Source: Candidatus Saccharibacteria bacterium RIFCSPHIGHO2_12_FULL_47_16b | GTDB lineage: Bacteria > Patescibacteriota > Saccharimonadia > Saccharimonadales > UBA10212 | Direction: 5' to 3' | Assembly: GCA_001790525.1 (NCBI GenBank) | Contig: MGCU01000002.1 | Location: 1 to 38,274 of the forward strand | DNA: 38,274 bases | Shown here: positions 1-6,609 of the stretch, in pieces | How the letters are laid out: each line of letters starts with the position of its first letter | How positions within the stretch are numbered: the first letter of the stretch is position 1 | Notes under the pieces: model-generated | Told to the model about the DNA's origin: nothing | Databases searched by the model: none | Seen by the model: the letters and a program-made list of their open reading frames with translations, nothing else | Made by a program: the position numbers and the translations under genes

Positions 1-1
1 C

Positions 2-1069
2 AGTTCAAACAACGTCAAGCAAATCATCGCCGATAGCGGCCTTTACGAGACGATTGTGCCTAGCGCCCTCGACCAAGTTAATCAAGAGAAAACCCAGGTT
101 GGCGAATCAACTGATGTACCTTTGACCGATGCGGCCATCAAAGAGGCCGCCCAGCGGGCCATCACGCCAGCCTTCTTAAAACAAAATGTGGAGACCGTAA
201 TTGACAGTCTTTATAAGTGGTTGGAAGGCAAAACCGTCCAGCCGGATTTTGTGGTTGACCTGGCACCGATTAAAGCTAATCTAGCCGAATATGTGGCCGA
301 AACTATCCAGCAACGATTAACTGGTTTGCCGGCTTGCCCAGCCAACACGTCAGCTCAAAATTTTGATTACTATAACGCTAGCTGTTTGCCAAAAGGCGTC
401 AGTGCGGCGGCCGCGGCCGAGCAAGTGAAGAACGAAATTGCTAACAGCCAAGACTTTTTGGGCGACACCAAGCTTACGGCGGCCAACATCGAATCATCTA
501 GCGGCAATCAGTCGGTTTTTGAAGATAAAAAAATAAAGGATGTGCCGAAGATTTACCAAGGCTTTAAGGCCTCGCCATTTTATCTAGCCGCCTTGGCGAT
601 AGTGACTGGCCTGGGCGTCATTTTGCTGAGCGCCAGCCGGCGCAAAGGGCTGCGACGGGCGGGTATTACTATACTGACTATCGGCATTTTAATCCTAGCC
701 TTTGCCTGGCTAATCAACTACGGCGCCGACAAGGGCACCAAAGAGCTTAAGCTGGAAAATGCGGTTCTGCAGCAGAACATCAATACTTTAATTGAGGACG
801 CATCCCAAGTCATCAGTCAAAACTACTATCTGGTTGGCGGCGTTTACGGCGGCTTGGGGGCACTTGCCATTTTAGGAACCATCTTTATTGGTCGGGGCAG
901 AGGCAAAGCCCAACCGGCGGCAGCAGCGATTGAGGAAAAACCGGCGGAACCAGCCGAGGTTGTCAAAGAAGAACCAAAGCCGGAACCAAAAAAAGAACCG
1001 ATACCTAAGCCAGTGGCCAAGCCAAGGCCCAAACCCAAACCAACCATCCGGAAAATTAAGATTACCTAA
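2..1069 (+). CDS. Membrane protein with Pro/Lys-rich tail, 5' partial
   Basis: The frame is open to the left edge, so the GTG start at 56 in the ORF track is not the true start and the gene begins upstream. Counted from that GTG, residues 1-170 are a soluble, probably extracytoplasmic region with two cysteines (near 94 and 110). Three hydrophobic segments follow at about 173-192, 202-222 and 258-280. The last 50 residues are a charged tail dominated by Pro, Lys and Glu, typical of a cytoplasmic or flexible extension. No catalytic motif is visible and I do not recognise the family. The Glu/Lys/Pro tail resembles tails on surface-anchored proteins of small-genome bacteria, but that is only a similarity of composition. 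The downstream gene has its own promoter. Confidence 0.75.
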   Translation, partial: SSNNVKQIIADSGLYETIVPSALDQVNQEKTQVGESTDVPLTDAAIKEAAQRAITPAFLKQNVETVIDSLYKWLEGKTVQPDFVVDLAPIKANLAEYVAETIQQRLTGLPACPANTSAQNFDYYNASCLPKGVSAAAAAEQVKNEIANSQDFLGDTKLTAANIESSSGNQSVFEDKKIKDVPKIYQGFKASPFYLAALAIVTGLGVILLSASRRKGLRRAGITILTIGILILAFAWLINYGADKGTKELKLENAVLQQNINTLIEDASQVISQNYYLVGGVYGGLGALAILGTIFIGRGRGKAQPAAAAIEEKPAEPAEVVKEEPKPEPKKEPIPKPVAKPRPKPKPTIRKIKIT

Positions 1070-1070
1070 A

Positions 1071-1099
1071 TTGACTAATATAAAATTTGGTTATAGAAT
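1071..1099 (+). promoter_or_regulatory. Sigma70-type promoter for the 165-aa gene
   Basis: TTGACT (1071-1076) and TAGAAT (1094-1099) are separated by 17 bp, one mismatch each from consensus. Transcription would begin near 1106, and an AGAGGT Shine-Dalgarno-like stretch precedes the ATG at 1124. Confidence 0.6.
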
Positions 1100-1123
1100 A
1101 ATTTATCTGACAGAGGTAAAATA

Positions 1124-1621
1124 ATGCCAGTTGATTTAAAAGACAGATTGCCATATATACCAAGTACTGAAGCCATTGGAAGCTCAGAAGATGCGAGGTT
1201 ATATGACTTCAGACTTCGAATCGACCAGGTCTGGTATGACGTGGAGCCGGAGGGCTTCCTTGGAGAAGGTGGTGTGCCACTGGGTCGATTTAATATTGCG
1301 ACCGAAGAAGTCGTGGCTGGAATCATCCGACCCGAGGAGCTTGCTCTTGAAGGCCTAGGCCAAGAAGAAGTTCGGCACCGGCGACCTTCAGCGAGAAGGC
1401 AGAGAAAAATCGCGGCCGATAGGGCCAGAAGGCAAAGGATTGTTGACATTGTCTTCGCCGAGATTGTGGGCGGGCAAGTAATCGACATCGAGGACCGAGC
1501 AGAATACGAAGTCATACCAGATCATGTTTCGGTCTTTCCGAGAAAAATGGGACAAAAAGCAGATCTCGAATTTTTTGATTTTGAAGAGCTGAGTGGCCCA
1601 AGCGATGTTCAACGAGCTTAA
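1124..1621 (+). CDS. Uncharacterised 165-aa soluble protein
   Basis: ATG start with a good promoter and a modest ribosome-binding site. There is no signal peptide or membrane segment. The middle (about residues 85-110) is very rich in Arg and Gln and could be helical or nucleic-acid binding. The C-terminal part is acidic and aromatic. I do not recognise a family. Overlapping antisense ORFs (1075-1515, 1388-1690, 1512-1760) are weaker readings of the same DNA because none has comparable start signals. Its neighbour downstream, the EamA transporter, is convergent, and a short open frame with an MscL-like beginning overlaps its stop codon. Confidence 0.65.
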   Translation: MPVDLKDRLPYIPSTEAIGSSEDARLYDFRLRIDQVWYDVEPEGFLGEGGVPLGRFNIATEEVVAGIIRPEELALEGLGQEEVRHRRPSARRQRKIAADRARRQRIVDIVFAEIVGGQVIDIEDRAEYEVIPDHVSVFPRKMGQKADLEFFDFEELSGPSDVQRA

Positions 1622-1730
1622 GAAGTTTGTTCTGCGCGGCAGTGTGGACAATGCGGTGGACGGTTTTTTTGAAGACGAAATTGAAGCCACGCGGGCGGCA
1701 CTGGCTACTTCGCGACTGATCCAGCTTTAG
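1605..1730 (+). pseudogene. Possible remnant of an mscL N-terminus (41-aa frame)
   Basis: An ATG 17 bp before the end of the upstream gene opens a 41-codon frame beginning MFNELKKFVLRGSV, which closely follows the amino-terminal helix of MscL mechanosensitive channels (pattern NEFKKF-x-x-RG-N/S-V). After 'AVDGFF' the similarity ends and no transmembrane helix follows, so a working channel is not encoded. The 3' end overlaps the end of the convergent EamA gene. It could be a degraded gene fragment or chance. MscL similarity is inferred from memory of the family, not from a search. Confidence 0.3.
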
Positions 1731-2640
1731 CTTCGGCAACGGTCTTTTTATCGCGTGCAATCAACCAAATGGCGCCCAGCAGCACGGCCGAGCCGACTAG
1801 CTGCGTAGTCGTCAGGCGTTCGCTCAACCAGAAATAACCAACAAAGACGGCGCTTAAAGGCCAGGCCAATTCCAATATGGCGGCCCGCGAAGCCAGCACG
1901 AACTTTAAGCCATAATAGTAAATCGCCAAAGCAACTAAGCCGGTAGAGAAAGTAATGGCGGCGATATATTTCCATTGGCTGGCAGTTAACGCACCGAGCG
2001 AGCTGCTGCTGCCGGAAAGTAGGACAAAGCCTAGGGCAAACAGCGGCGTCAAGCCAAAGCGAGCGGCGGTAACGTGGATTGGCGATGTATCTTTTAGCGC
2101 ATATCTTGAAAAAGCCGTGGAAATACCCCAACTGGCCGCCGCGCCGAGGGCCAAGAGGGCGGCCACGGCCGTGCCCGTTCCGGTTGCAAAGTTAACCGTA
2201 AAATTAGGAAAAGTCACCACGTAAGCGGCGGCCAGCGCGACAATACTCAAAATGATGAATCTTTTGCTCAAACGTTCGCGCAGCAGTGCGGCCGCGGCGG
2301 CAATAGCAAAGATCGGATTCAATTGTTGAAGCAGCACAACCACCGAAAACGAAATGTAATTGACCCGGCCGAGCGCAGCCGTGTAAGCGATGGTGCCGAC
2401 GGCGCCGGATAGAAACGAGACTAGCCCGACTGACAGCCATTGCCTTTTAGTGAATTTTTTGAAAGCTTTAAAGGTAGCGATTATGAGTGGTAAGAGAAGC
2501 ACGAAACCAAAAACGTGCTCCCAAAAGACGATGACTGAAGCAGGTAGTTCGTAAAGATGCCGCCGCAGCAGCCCATCCAAGCTCCAAAGCAGTGCCGCCG
2601 CAATAACCAAAAGCGGCGCAAATTTAATAACGTGTTTCAA
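1705..2640 (-). CDS. EamA/DMT-family transporter
   Basis: 311 residues with about ten hydrophobic helices arranged as two repeated halves of five, the size and pattern of drug/metabolite transporter (EamA) proteins. The substrate cannot be read from sequence. The start codon is TTG at 2640, supported by an AAAGGAG Shine-Dalgarno 7 nt upstream; no better ATG exists. The N-terminus has a short KH-VIK leader followed directly by the first helix (APLLVIAAALLWSL). The protein would sit in the cytoplasmic membrane. The mRNA leader upstream can form nested stems (see 2657-2740). The gene is monocistronic and convergent with the 165-aa gene. Confidence 0.9.
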   Translation of the reverse strand: MKHVIKFAPLLVIAAALLWSLDGLLRRHLYELPASVIVFWEHVFGFVLLLPLIIATFKAFKKFTKRQWLSVGLVSFLSGAVGTIAYTAALGRVNYISFSVVVLLQQLNPIFAIAAAAALLRERLSKRFIILSIVALAAAYVVTFPNFTVNFATGTGTAVAALLALGAAASWGISTAFSRYALKDTSPIHVTAARFGLTPLFALGFVLLSGSSSSLGALTASQWKYIAAITFSTGLVALAIYYYGLKFVLASRAAILELAWPLSAVFVGYFWLSERLTTTQLVGSAVLLGAIWLIARDKKTVAEAKAGSVAK

Positions 2641-2656
2641 AAGAGTTCTCCTTTCT

Positions 2657-2740
2657 GTCTCGATAGAGACACCCCGCTTATTTTCAGGGCGTTAGTAGTC
2701 TGCAATCAGATTACGAGAGCACCTGTAAAATGGGCGGGGT
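2657..2740 (-). promoter_or_regulatory. Structured leader RNA candidate upstream of the EamA gene
   Basis: Read on the minus strand, ACCCCGC (2740-2734) pairs with GCGGGGT (2677-2671). Inside it, CCTG (2725-2722) faces CAGG (2688-2685) and a hairpin with CAAT/ATTG loop (2712-2697) is nested. A 5-bp hairpin GTCTC-TATC-GAGAC lies just before the Shine-Dalgarno. The layout resembles a riboswitch-type leader, but it matches no class I can name. The rest of 2741-2930 shows only short overlapping frames (for example 2730-2915 plus) without start signals. Confidence 0.35.
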
Positions 2741-2930
2741 TCCGACTATACGGCCGATCCATGATTTCCACATGGTCACCCCTACTTTTGAGCAGAGTCG
2801 ACGATTTTTACGTCCGATTGGCGAATTACACGCCACCCACGAAGACTTAATTGTTAACTCATCCATAATAGCAAAAGCACAGGCGGCGGTGGCATTAAAA
2901 GTCATAGAGTGCTAAAATTACCCCTGTTAA

Positions 2931-3007
2931 GCACCCGTAGTTCAGCTGGATAGAACGTCGGCTTGCGGAGCCGGAGGTCAGAGGTTCGAATCCTCTCGGG
3001 TGTACCA
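2931..3007 (+). tRNA. tRNA-Arg, anticodon GCG
   Basis: A full cloverleaf of 77 nt: acceptor GCACCCG/CGGGTGT (one G-T pair), D-arm GTTC/GAAC, anticodon loop TTGCGGA giving GCG, T-arm AGAGG-TTCGAAT-CCTCT, discriminator A and an encoded CCA. The anticodon reads CGC. Bacteria usually carry an ACG gene that is converted to ICG by TadA, so GCG is uncommon. Confidence 0.95.
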
Positions 3008-3048
3008 GTCTGAAATTAGAAACTTTTCAACCATAACCAAAACAAAAA

Positions 3049-3101
3049 TATGCTATCGCACAAATCCGTTAAGACTATTAACAAAACTATGCTATAGCAT
3101 A
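3049..3101. repeat. 14-bp perfect palindrome with a degenerate copy
   Basis: TATGCTATAGCATA at 3088-3101 is a perfect palindrome. A related TATGCTATCGCACA occurs at 3049-3062. Lying between the tRNA-Arg gene and the 3' end of the convergent two-TM gene, they could be operator half-sites or transcript-end hairpins. There is no T-run to call a terminator. Confidence 0.4.
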
Positions 3102-3140
3102 AAAGTGTGATGGGTTCGGCGAAGAGGTAAAGTTAAAAAG

Positions 3141-3710
3141 TTAGAAGCGCAGGCGGCGCGTTAATCGTTCGATAGTGTCTAGACCGCGTTCCTCATAAGC
3201 CAGGTACTGGCCCAGCAGGTTGACAATTTTTTCTTCATCTTTGGCGGCAAAATAGGCCGAGATTATTGGCATAAATTTTTTGATTGGCACCAAATTTAGA
3301 CTATATAGACCGGCCTCGCGAATAACGGCAAACGATTTGAATTGACTGAAAGTATATTGTTTGTCGCCAGCCGTAAAACCGTCTGATGAAAGCCGGTAGG
3401 TCATTTCTTTTGGCTTATGCATGGTGAAGATACCGATGATAATGCCTAGAATGAGCGTAATAGCACCGGCAAAAAAGTCTTTGGTTAGGATATAAACCAA
3501 CGCCGCCAAACCGACTGTACCGATAGTTAAGACAATGTACCAACTGCTGCCGCGGGCGTGTTCGATATATTCGGAAGCCGTCCACTCGATGCTATTAGGA
3601 GCGCTCCTCTGACTTGGGGATTTGGCTGGCGGTCGGCCATCGAGCCTTGGTTCTGGTACGGTTTTTTGCCCGTCCGGCTTATACTGCCAGGAGGTGTTTT
3701 CTTCGTTCAT
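3141..3710 (-). CDS. Two-TM protein with a PH-like C-terminal domain
   Basis: 189 residues. A hydrophilic proline-rich N-terminus (1-55) precedes two hydrophobic helices at about 57-75 and 79-97, followed by a soluble domain with alternating strands ending in basic residues. The arrangement, two helices then a roughly 90-residue beta-rich domain, is like membrane proteins with a bacterial PH-type domain that are common in Patescibacteria. This is a resemblance of layout, and the role is unknown. A TACAAT -10 candidate (3726-3721) ends 10 nt before the ATG, so the mRNA would have a leader of only a few bases. The promoter would overlap the end of the upstream tRNA-Ser gene. Confidence 0.75.
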   Translation of the reverse strand: MNEENTSWQYKPDGQKTVPEPRLDGRPPAKSPSQRSAPNSIEWTASEYIEHARGSSWYIVLTIGTVGLAALVYILTKDFFAGAITLILGIIIGIFTMHKPKEMTYRLSSDGFTAGDKQYTFSQFKSFAVIREAGLYSLNLVPIKKFMPIISAYFAAKDEEKIVNLLGQYLAYEERGLDTIERLTRRLRF

Positions 3711-3749
3711 GTTTATGTTTATTGTAATTTATCAAGCCTTCAAAAACCA

Positions 3750-3839
3750 TGGCGGAGAGAGTGGGATTCGAACCCACGGTACCGTTGCCGGCACAACAGT
3801 TTTCAAGACTGTCCTCTTCAACCACTCGAGCATCTCTCC
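3750..3839 (-). tRNA. tRNA-Ser, anticodon TGA
   Basis: On the minus strand, acceptor GGAGAGA/TCTCTCC, anticodon stem ACAGT/ACTGT around loop CTTGAAA (anticodon TGA), a long variable arm as expected for serine, T-arm TGGG-TTCGAAT-CCCA region, discriminator G and an encoded CCA. It reads UCA and UCG codons. The plus-strand ORFs across it are artefacts. Confidence 0.96.
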
Positions 3840-3866
3840 GGAGAGAGTATAGCATAATTACATCTG

Positions 3867-3896
3867 TTGACCGGTTGCCCAAACCTGTGAGACAAT
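3867..3896 (+). promoter_or_regulatory. Promoter for the PD-(D/E)XK gene, leaderless
   Basis: TTGACC (3867-3872), an 18-bp spacer and GACAAT (3891-3896). The ATG at 3903 follows the -10 by six nucleotides, so transcription probably begins at or next to the start codon. Confidence 0.45.
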
Positions 3897-3902
3897 AAGG
3901 TT

Positions 3903-4334
3903 ATGCGAGCTACCCAGCGTAAAGGTGATATTGCAGTAGCGCAAGCTGTAGCAACATTCACAAAGCTTGGTTACGAAGTAGCCCTACCTTTAACCGAATC
4001 TGCAGCCTATGATTTGCTTGTTGATACGTCAGATAAAATTCAGCGAGTTCAAGTAAGATTTTCGAGCGAGAGAGACGTAGAGCTCAGAAGAATTCATTCA
4101 AACTCTGCTGGCTATGTAATTAAGAAAACAAAAGCAAATGCGTATGATTGGTTATATATTCTCAAGGCTGATGGCGGAGAATATTTAATCAAGGAGTGTT
4201 TGGATTCCAGAAGGTCTGTTCGGCCACAAAACATACATAAAATAGAGCTTAAAGACCTTCAATATGAAAAACAGAAAACAGGAATGATTGATATCGGTAA
4301 CAGTGAGCTTGTTATGGACGCTCCCAAACTGTAA
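3903..4334 (+). CDS. PD-(D/E)XK family endonuclease-like protein
   Basis: 143 residues. The N-terminal half has the order expected of the PD-(D/E)XK_5 type family, related to the intron endonuclease I-Ssp6803I: a 'KGDIAVAQAV' helix, a 'LGYEVALPL' strand, 'YDLLVD' supplying the metal-binding Asp (about residues 38-43), and 'QRVQVRFSS' where the usual catalytic Lys is replaced by Arg (QVR). Loss of the Lys may mean altered or lost catalysis. The C-terminal third has no recognised motif. The gene sits alone between tRNA-Ser(TGA) and tRNA-Ser(GCT) and has its own leaderless-type promoter. I-Ssp6803I itself lies in a tRNA intron, but neither tRNA here is interrupted. Family assignment is from motif order, not a search. 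Confidence 0.75.
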   Translation: MRATQRKGDIAVAQAVATFTKLGYEVALPLTESAAYDLLVDTSDKIQRVQVRFSSERDVELRRIHSNSAGYVIKKTKANAYDWLYILKADGGEYLIKECLDSRRSVRPQNIHKIELKDLQYEKQKTGMIDIGNSELVMDAPKL

Positions 4335-4350
4335 AGTAATTAGTTAACGC

Positions 4351-4443
4351 GGAGAGGTACCCAAGAGGCTGAAGGGGACGGTTTGCTAAATCGTTAGGGG
4401 GACGCAAGTCCTCGCGAGAGTTCGAATCTCTCCCTCTCCGCCA
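4351..4443 (+). tRNA. tRNA-Ser, anticodon GCT
   Basis: Acceptor GGAGAGG/CCTCTCC, anticodon loop TTGCTAA (anticodon GCT, reading AGC/AGU), a long variable arm, T-loop TTCGAAT, discriminator G and encoded CCA. It is 93 nt long. Confidence 0.96.
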
Positions 4444-4462
4444 TGTACCGGACGGTACATGG
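4441..4462. repeat. Perfect inverted repeat starting in the tRNA CCA end
   Basis: CCATGTACCG-GA-CGGTACATGG. The left arm includes the encoded CCA of tRNA-Ser(GCT). A weaker stem CCCTGAA/TTCGGGG follows at about 4470-4491, just before the GIY-YIG gene. There is no clear T-tract, so it may serve transcript processing or be a mobile hairpin rather than a classical terminator. Confidence 0.55.
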
Positions 4463-4507
4463 CTCCGCCCTGAATCATTCGGTTCGGGGCTCCGCCAATT
4501 CATTATT

Positions 4508-4756
4508 ATGTTTTATGTATACGTTTTGCTGTGTGCTGACGATCAGTTTTACATCGGATTTACCAATGACCTAAAATCCAGAGTCACAAGTCATAATTTG
4601 GGACAAATTCCTTCAACAAAATCCAGATTGCCAGCACAGCTTATTTTCTATGAGTGCTACATAAATAAATACGATGCCTTGAGAAGAGAAAAGTATTTCA
4701 AAACCACAAAAGGTAAAACAAGCTTGCGAACAATGCTTAAAGAAACTCTTAATTAA
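4508..4756 (+). CDS. GIY-YIG single-domain nuclease (UPF0213-like)
   Basis: 82 residues, the length of single-domain GIY-YIG proteins. 'YVYVLLCADDQFYIGFTNDLKSR' carries the GIY (YVY) and YIG motifs and the conserved Arg of the following helix. 'EKYFKTTKGK' matches the C-terminal helix of the UPF0213/YhbQ type. 'YECY' contains the metal-binding Glu. The biological role of these solitary domains is not settled. No Shine-Dalgarno is present; the gene is preceded by two hairpins (4441-4491) and followed convergently by comF. A second paralogue occurs at 32655 in a similar hairpin setting. Confidence 0.88.
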   Translation: MFYVYVLLCADDQFYIGFTNDLKSRVTSHNLGQIPSTKSRLPAQLIFYECYINKYDALRREKYFKTTKGKTSLRTMLKETLN

Positions 4757-4762
4757 ACAGAT

Positions 4763-5458
4763 TCAAAGGCGTTTGGCGAAGATTAGGGCGTCGACCCTGC
4801 GAGTGCCGGCTTGGCGCAGGGTTTTAGTGGCGCCGCGGAGCGTGGCACCGGTTGTCACCACATCATCAACCAATAAAATATTTCGGCCTTTTATTAAATA
4901 AGGTAGACGCACGTAGTATTTACCTTCGGCTTGCTTAAGTCGGACGTCGCGGCGGGCGCCAAGCTGGCGGGTTTGGCCAAGCCGGCCAAGAGCATCAATC
5001 GTCTTAAGTCCGGTTTGGCGACTCAAAAATTTTGCCAGTAGTTTGCCGTGATCAAAGCCGCGCTGGCGCTGGCGGCTAGTAGCTGTTGGGATTGGAATGA
5101 TTAAGTAATTAAGTTTGGTAAGTTCGGCTTGAGTTAGAAAGTCACCTAGTGTTTGGCTCATAACTTGCGCCAAGCTGCTACCGGCTACCCGCCGGCCGGA
5201 GAATTTGTAAACATTGATTAACTTTTTGGCCGTATCTTCGTAGCTAGTACTTATCCAAACATAGCGCGGCGCACTTTTTCGGCAAGACGGGCAGGTCCGG
5301 CCGAGTTGGCTGGCTGCGCCGCAGGACCAGCAACGCTCGCCGTAGGGAATAATCTCGGCCGTAGAGCAGGCGGCACAAAGCGCCGTTCCTTCAACGCCGC
5401 AACTAATACATTGCGGCGGCGCAACCCACCCGATAACTGCTTCCAGCAGATTTACCAT
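4763..5458 (-). CDS. comF: ComF family phosphoribosyltransferase-like protein
   Basis: 231 residues. The N-terminus holds a double zinc ribbon with four CxxC pairs (Cys 17/20, 28/31, 43/46, 56/59). The C-terminal half is a type I phosphoribosyltransferase fold ending with the PRPP loop 'ILLVDDVVTTGAT' (about 194-206). ComF proteins assist natural DNA uptake on the cytoplasmic side together with ComEC and ComFA, and related forms act as amidophosphoribosyl-like enzymes. In CPR bacteria it is commonly the only ComF component near other genes. Here no comEC/comFA is adjacent, but a possible uptake machine (the pilin and T4SS cluster) lies a few kb away. Start is the first ATG; no strong Shine-Dalgarno. 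Confidence 0.9.
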   Translation of the reverse strand: MVNLLEAVIGWVAPPQCISCGVEGTALCAACSTAEIIPYGERCWSCGAASQLGRTCPSCRKSAPRYVWISTSYEDTAKKLINVYKFSGRRVAGSSLAQVMSQTLGDFLTQAELTKLNYLIIPIPTATSRQRQRGFDHGKLLAKFLSRQTGLKTIDALGRLGQTRQLGARRDVRLKQAEGKYYVRLPYLIKGRNILLVDDVVTTGATLRGATKTLRQAGTRRVDALIFAKRL

Positions 5459-5508
5459 TTACCAGTTTCCATTTACCGAATTAATTATCCATTAGCCAAT
5501 TAACTAGA

Positions 5509-5871
5509 CTAGTTGCTATTTTTCATTGTCGAGATAATTTTCTGCAAGATTAAATTAAGTTCTAGGGCTTCCTGTTGCAAATGAGCGAAATTTTCGTTAG
5601 GTAAGCTCTTATCTAAAATCTCAAGCCAGTATCTCGTTTCGGCGGCTTCTTTTTTGGCAATGAAAATCTTATTTCGAAAATCAATTTTCGAACTCGCATT
5701 ATTTGCTTCAGTGTAATTTGCACCGATACTGGTTACCGATTTTAATAGTTGCTCGACTGATGTCCAAAGCGTTGGCGAATTGCTATATTTATCGAAGGAT
5801 CTAATCACTTCAACACTAAAATCAATCATTCTTTGCTCAAGCTGTCGGAGCTTTGTCTGATAAATACTCAT
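5509..5871 (-). CDS. Four helix bundle protein (23S rRNA IVP type), copy 1
   Basis: The track starts at 5958, but the first 29 residues are unlike the family and the ATG at 5871 (MSIYQTKLRQ) gives a 120-residue product of normal length. 'RMIDFSVEVIRSF', 'LLKSVTSIGANYTEANNA' and 'FRNKIFIAKKEAAETRYWLEIL' are the characteristic helices of TIGR02436 four-helix-bundle proteins, known from intervening sequences in spirochaete 23S rRNA and widespread as stand-alone genes of unknown function. Two further copies are in this window (10721 and 27349). The C-terminus is short and polar. Confidence 0.88.
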   Translation of the reverse strand: MSIYQTKLRQLEQRMIDFSVEVIRSFDKYSNSPTLWTSVEQLLKSVTSIGANYTEANNASSKIDFRNKIFIAKKEAAETRYWLEILDKSLPNENFAHLQQEALELNLILQKIISTMKNSN

Positions 5872-5959
5872 TTGGTAAATAATTGTGAATTGGAAAATGA
5901 GAAATGTAAAATGGCTACGCTTAACATAGCTTGTTGTAATTATTGTGCAGTGTAACATG

Positions 5960-5989
5960 TTGCATATCGCTGGGTTAAGCGGTTATACT
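5960..5989 (+). promoter_or_regulatory. Promoter of the hsp20 gene
   Basis: TTGCAT (5960-5965) and TATACT (5984-5989) with an 18-bp spacer. There is no CIRCE-type inverted repeat nearby, so regulation by HrcA is not supported by the sequence. Confidence 0.5.
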
Positions 5990-6045
5990 TTGATTAACAC
6001 AAAAAGGCAAATTAACTAAAATTGATAATTTTGGAGGGAATACCT

Positions 6046-6516
6046 ATGGCTAAGGCTAGCCAACCGCAAGATGATTTATTGATGGGCGACGACATAACTG
6101 CAGCTTTTTTGAGTGAAGACGAAGCCGCAACTGCTGATGAGAATGCCGAGCCGGCAGCCGCCGAAGATGAGAATTGGGACGAAGAGCCAGTTGCCGGCCA
6201 ATTAGCTGTTGATGTTTACGAAACCAAGGAAAAACTAGTTGTCAAAGGCCGCGTCGCCGGCGTCAACAAAAATGATTTGGACGTTAGTATTTCCGATAAC
6301 ACGCTGACTATCAAAGGCACACTTAGCTCTGGTTCTGAAGATGATGTTGAGAACTACTTCTTGCAGGAATGTTATTGGGGCGAATTCAGCCGCAGCATTG
6401 TTCTGCCGGTGCCTGTTAAAGAAGACGAGATTGAAGCCGTGCTAAAAGACGGCGTACTGACGATATCATTTGCCAAGGTCAAACAAGACACAGTCAAGAA
6501 AATCCAAGTTCTCTGA
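6046..6516 (+). CDS. Hsp20/alpha-crystallin small heat shock protein
   Basis: The start is the ATG at 6046, preceded by TTGGAGGGAA with ideal spacing, not the TTG at 6022 of the track. 156 residues: an acidic low-complexity N-terminal arm (1-55), then an alpha-crystallin domain beginning 'QLAVDVYETKEKLVVKGRVAGV' and ending 'EAVLKDGVLTISFAKV', which contains the family's A-x-x-x-n-G-v-L signature. The protein is an ATP-independent holdase in the cytoplasm that keeps unfolded proteins soluble. The acidic N-terminal arm is longer in Glu/Asp/Ala than usual. Monocistronic with its own promoter. Confidence 0.92.
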   Translation: MAKASQPQDDLLMGDDITAAFLSEDEAATADENAEPAAAEDENWDEEPVAGQLAVDVYETKEKLVVKGRVAGVNKNDLDVSISDNTLTIKGTLSSGSEDDVENYFLQECYWGEFSRSIVLPVPVKEDEIEAVLKDGVLTISFAKVKQDTVKKIQVL

Positions 6517-6581
6517 AGCGACTGATTGTTACCATTAGCAATTAATCTTTAGCTATCCGACTGCTAAAATACTGCTGTTTA

Positions 6582-6596
6582 CAAGGACCGTCCTTG
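6582..6596. repeat. REP-like palindrome, single copy before the RAYT gene
   Basis: CAAGGACCGTCCTTG, a 7-bp stem with a one-base centre, 14 bp before the RAYT ATG. The same palindrome forms doublets at 7249-7307 and 9275-9333. Confidence 0.8.
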
Positions 6597-6609
6597 AAAT
6601 GGAGTGTCA

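Noticed and set aside
2730-2915. 61-aa plus-strand ORF and 64-aa minus-strand ORF (2711-2905)
   Set aside because: No ribosome-binding site or promoter; they overlap each other and the folded leader. The plus frame has plausible codons but not enough to call it.
3558-3882. Three ORFs across tRNA-Ser (3558-3857, 3622-3852, 3679-3882)
   Set aside because: They read through a clear tRNA gene. 'WDSNPRYR' type peptides are a known artefact of translating tRNAs.
4312-4503. Minus-strand 63-aa ORF over tRNA-Ser(GCT)
   Set aside because: Same artefact across a tRNA gene and its hairpin.
5872-5958. Upstream extension of four-helix-bundle copy 1
   Set aside because: The extra 29 residues are aromatic/hydrophobic and unlike the family; the ATG at 5871 gives the normal length.
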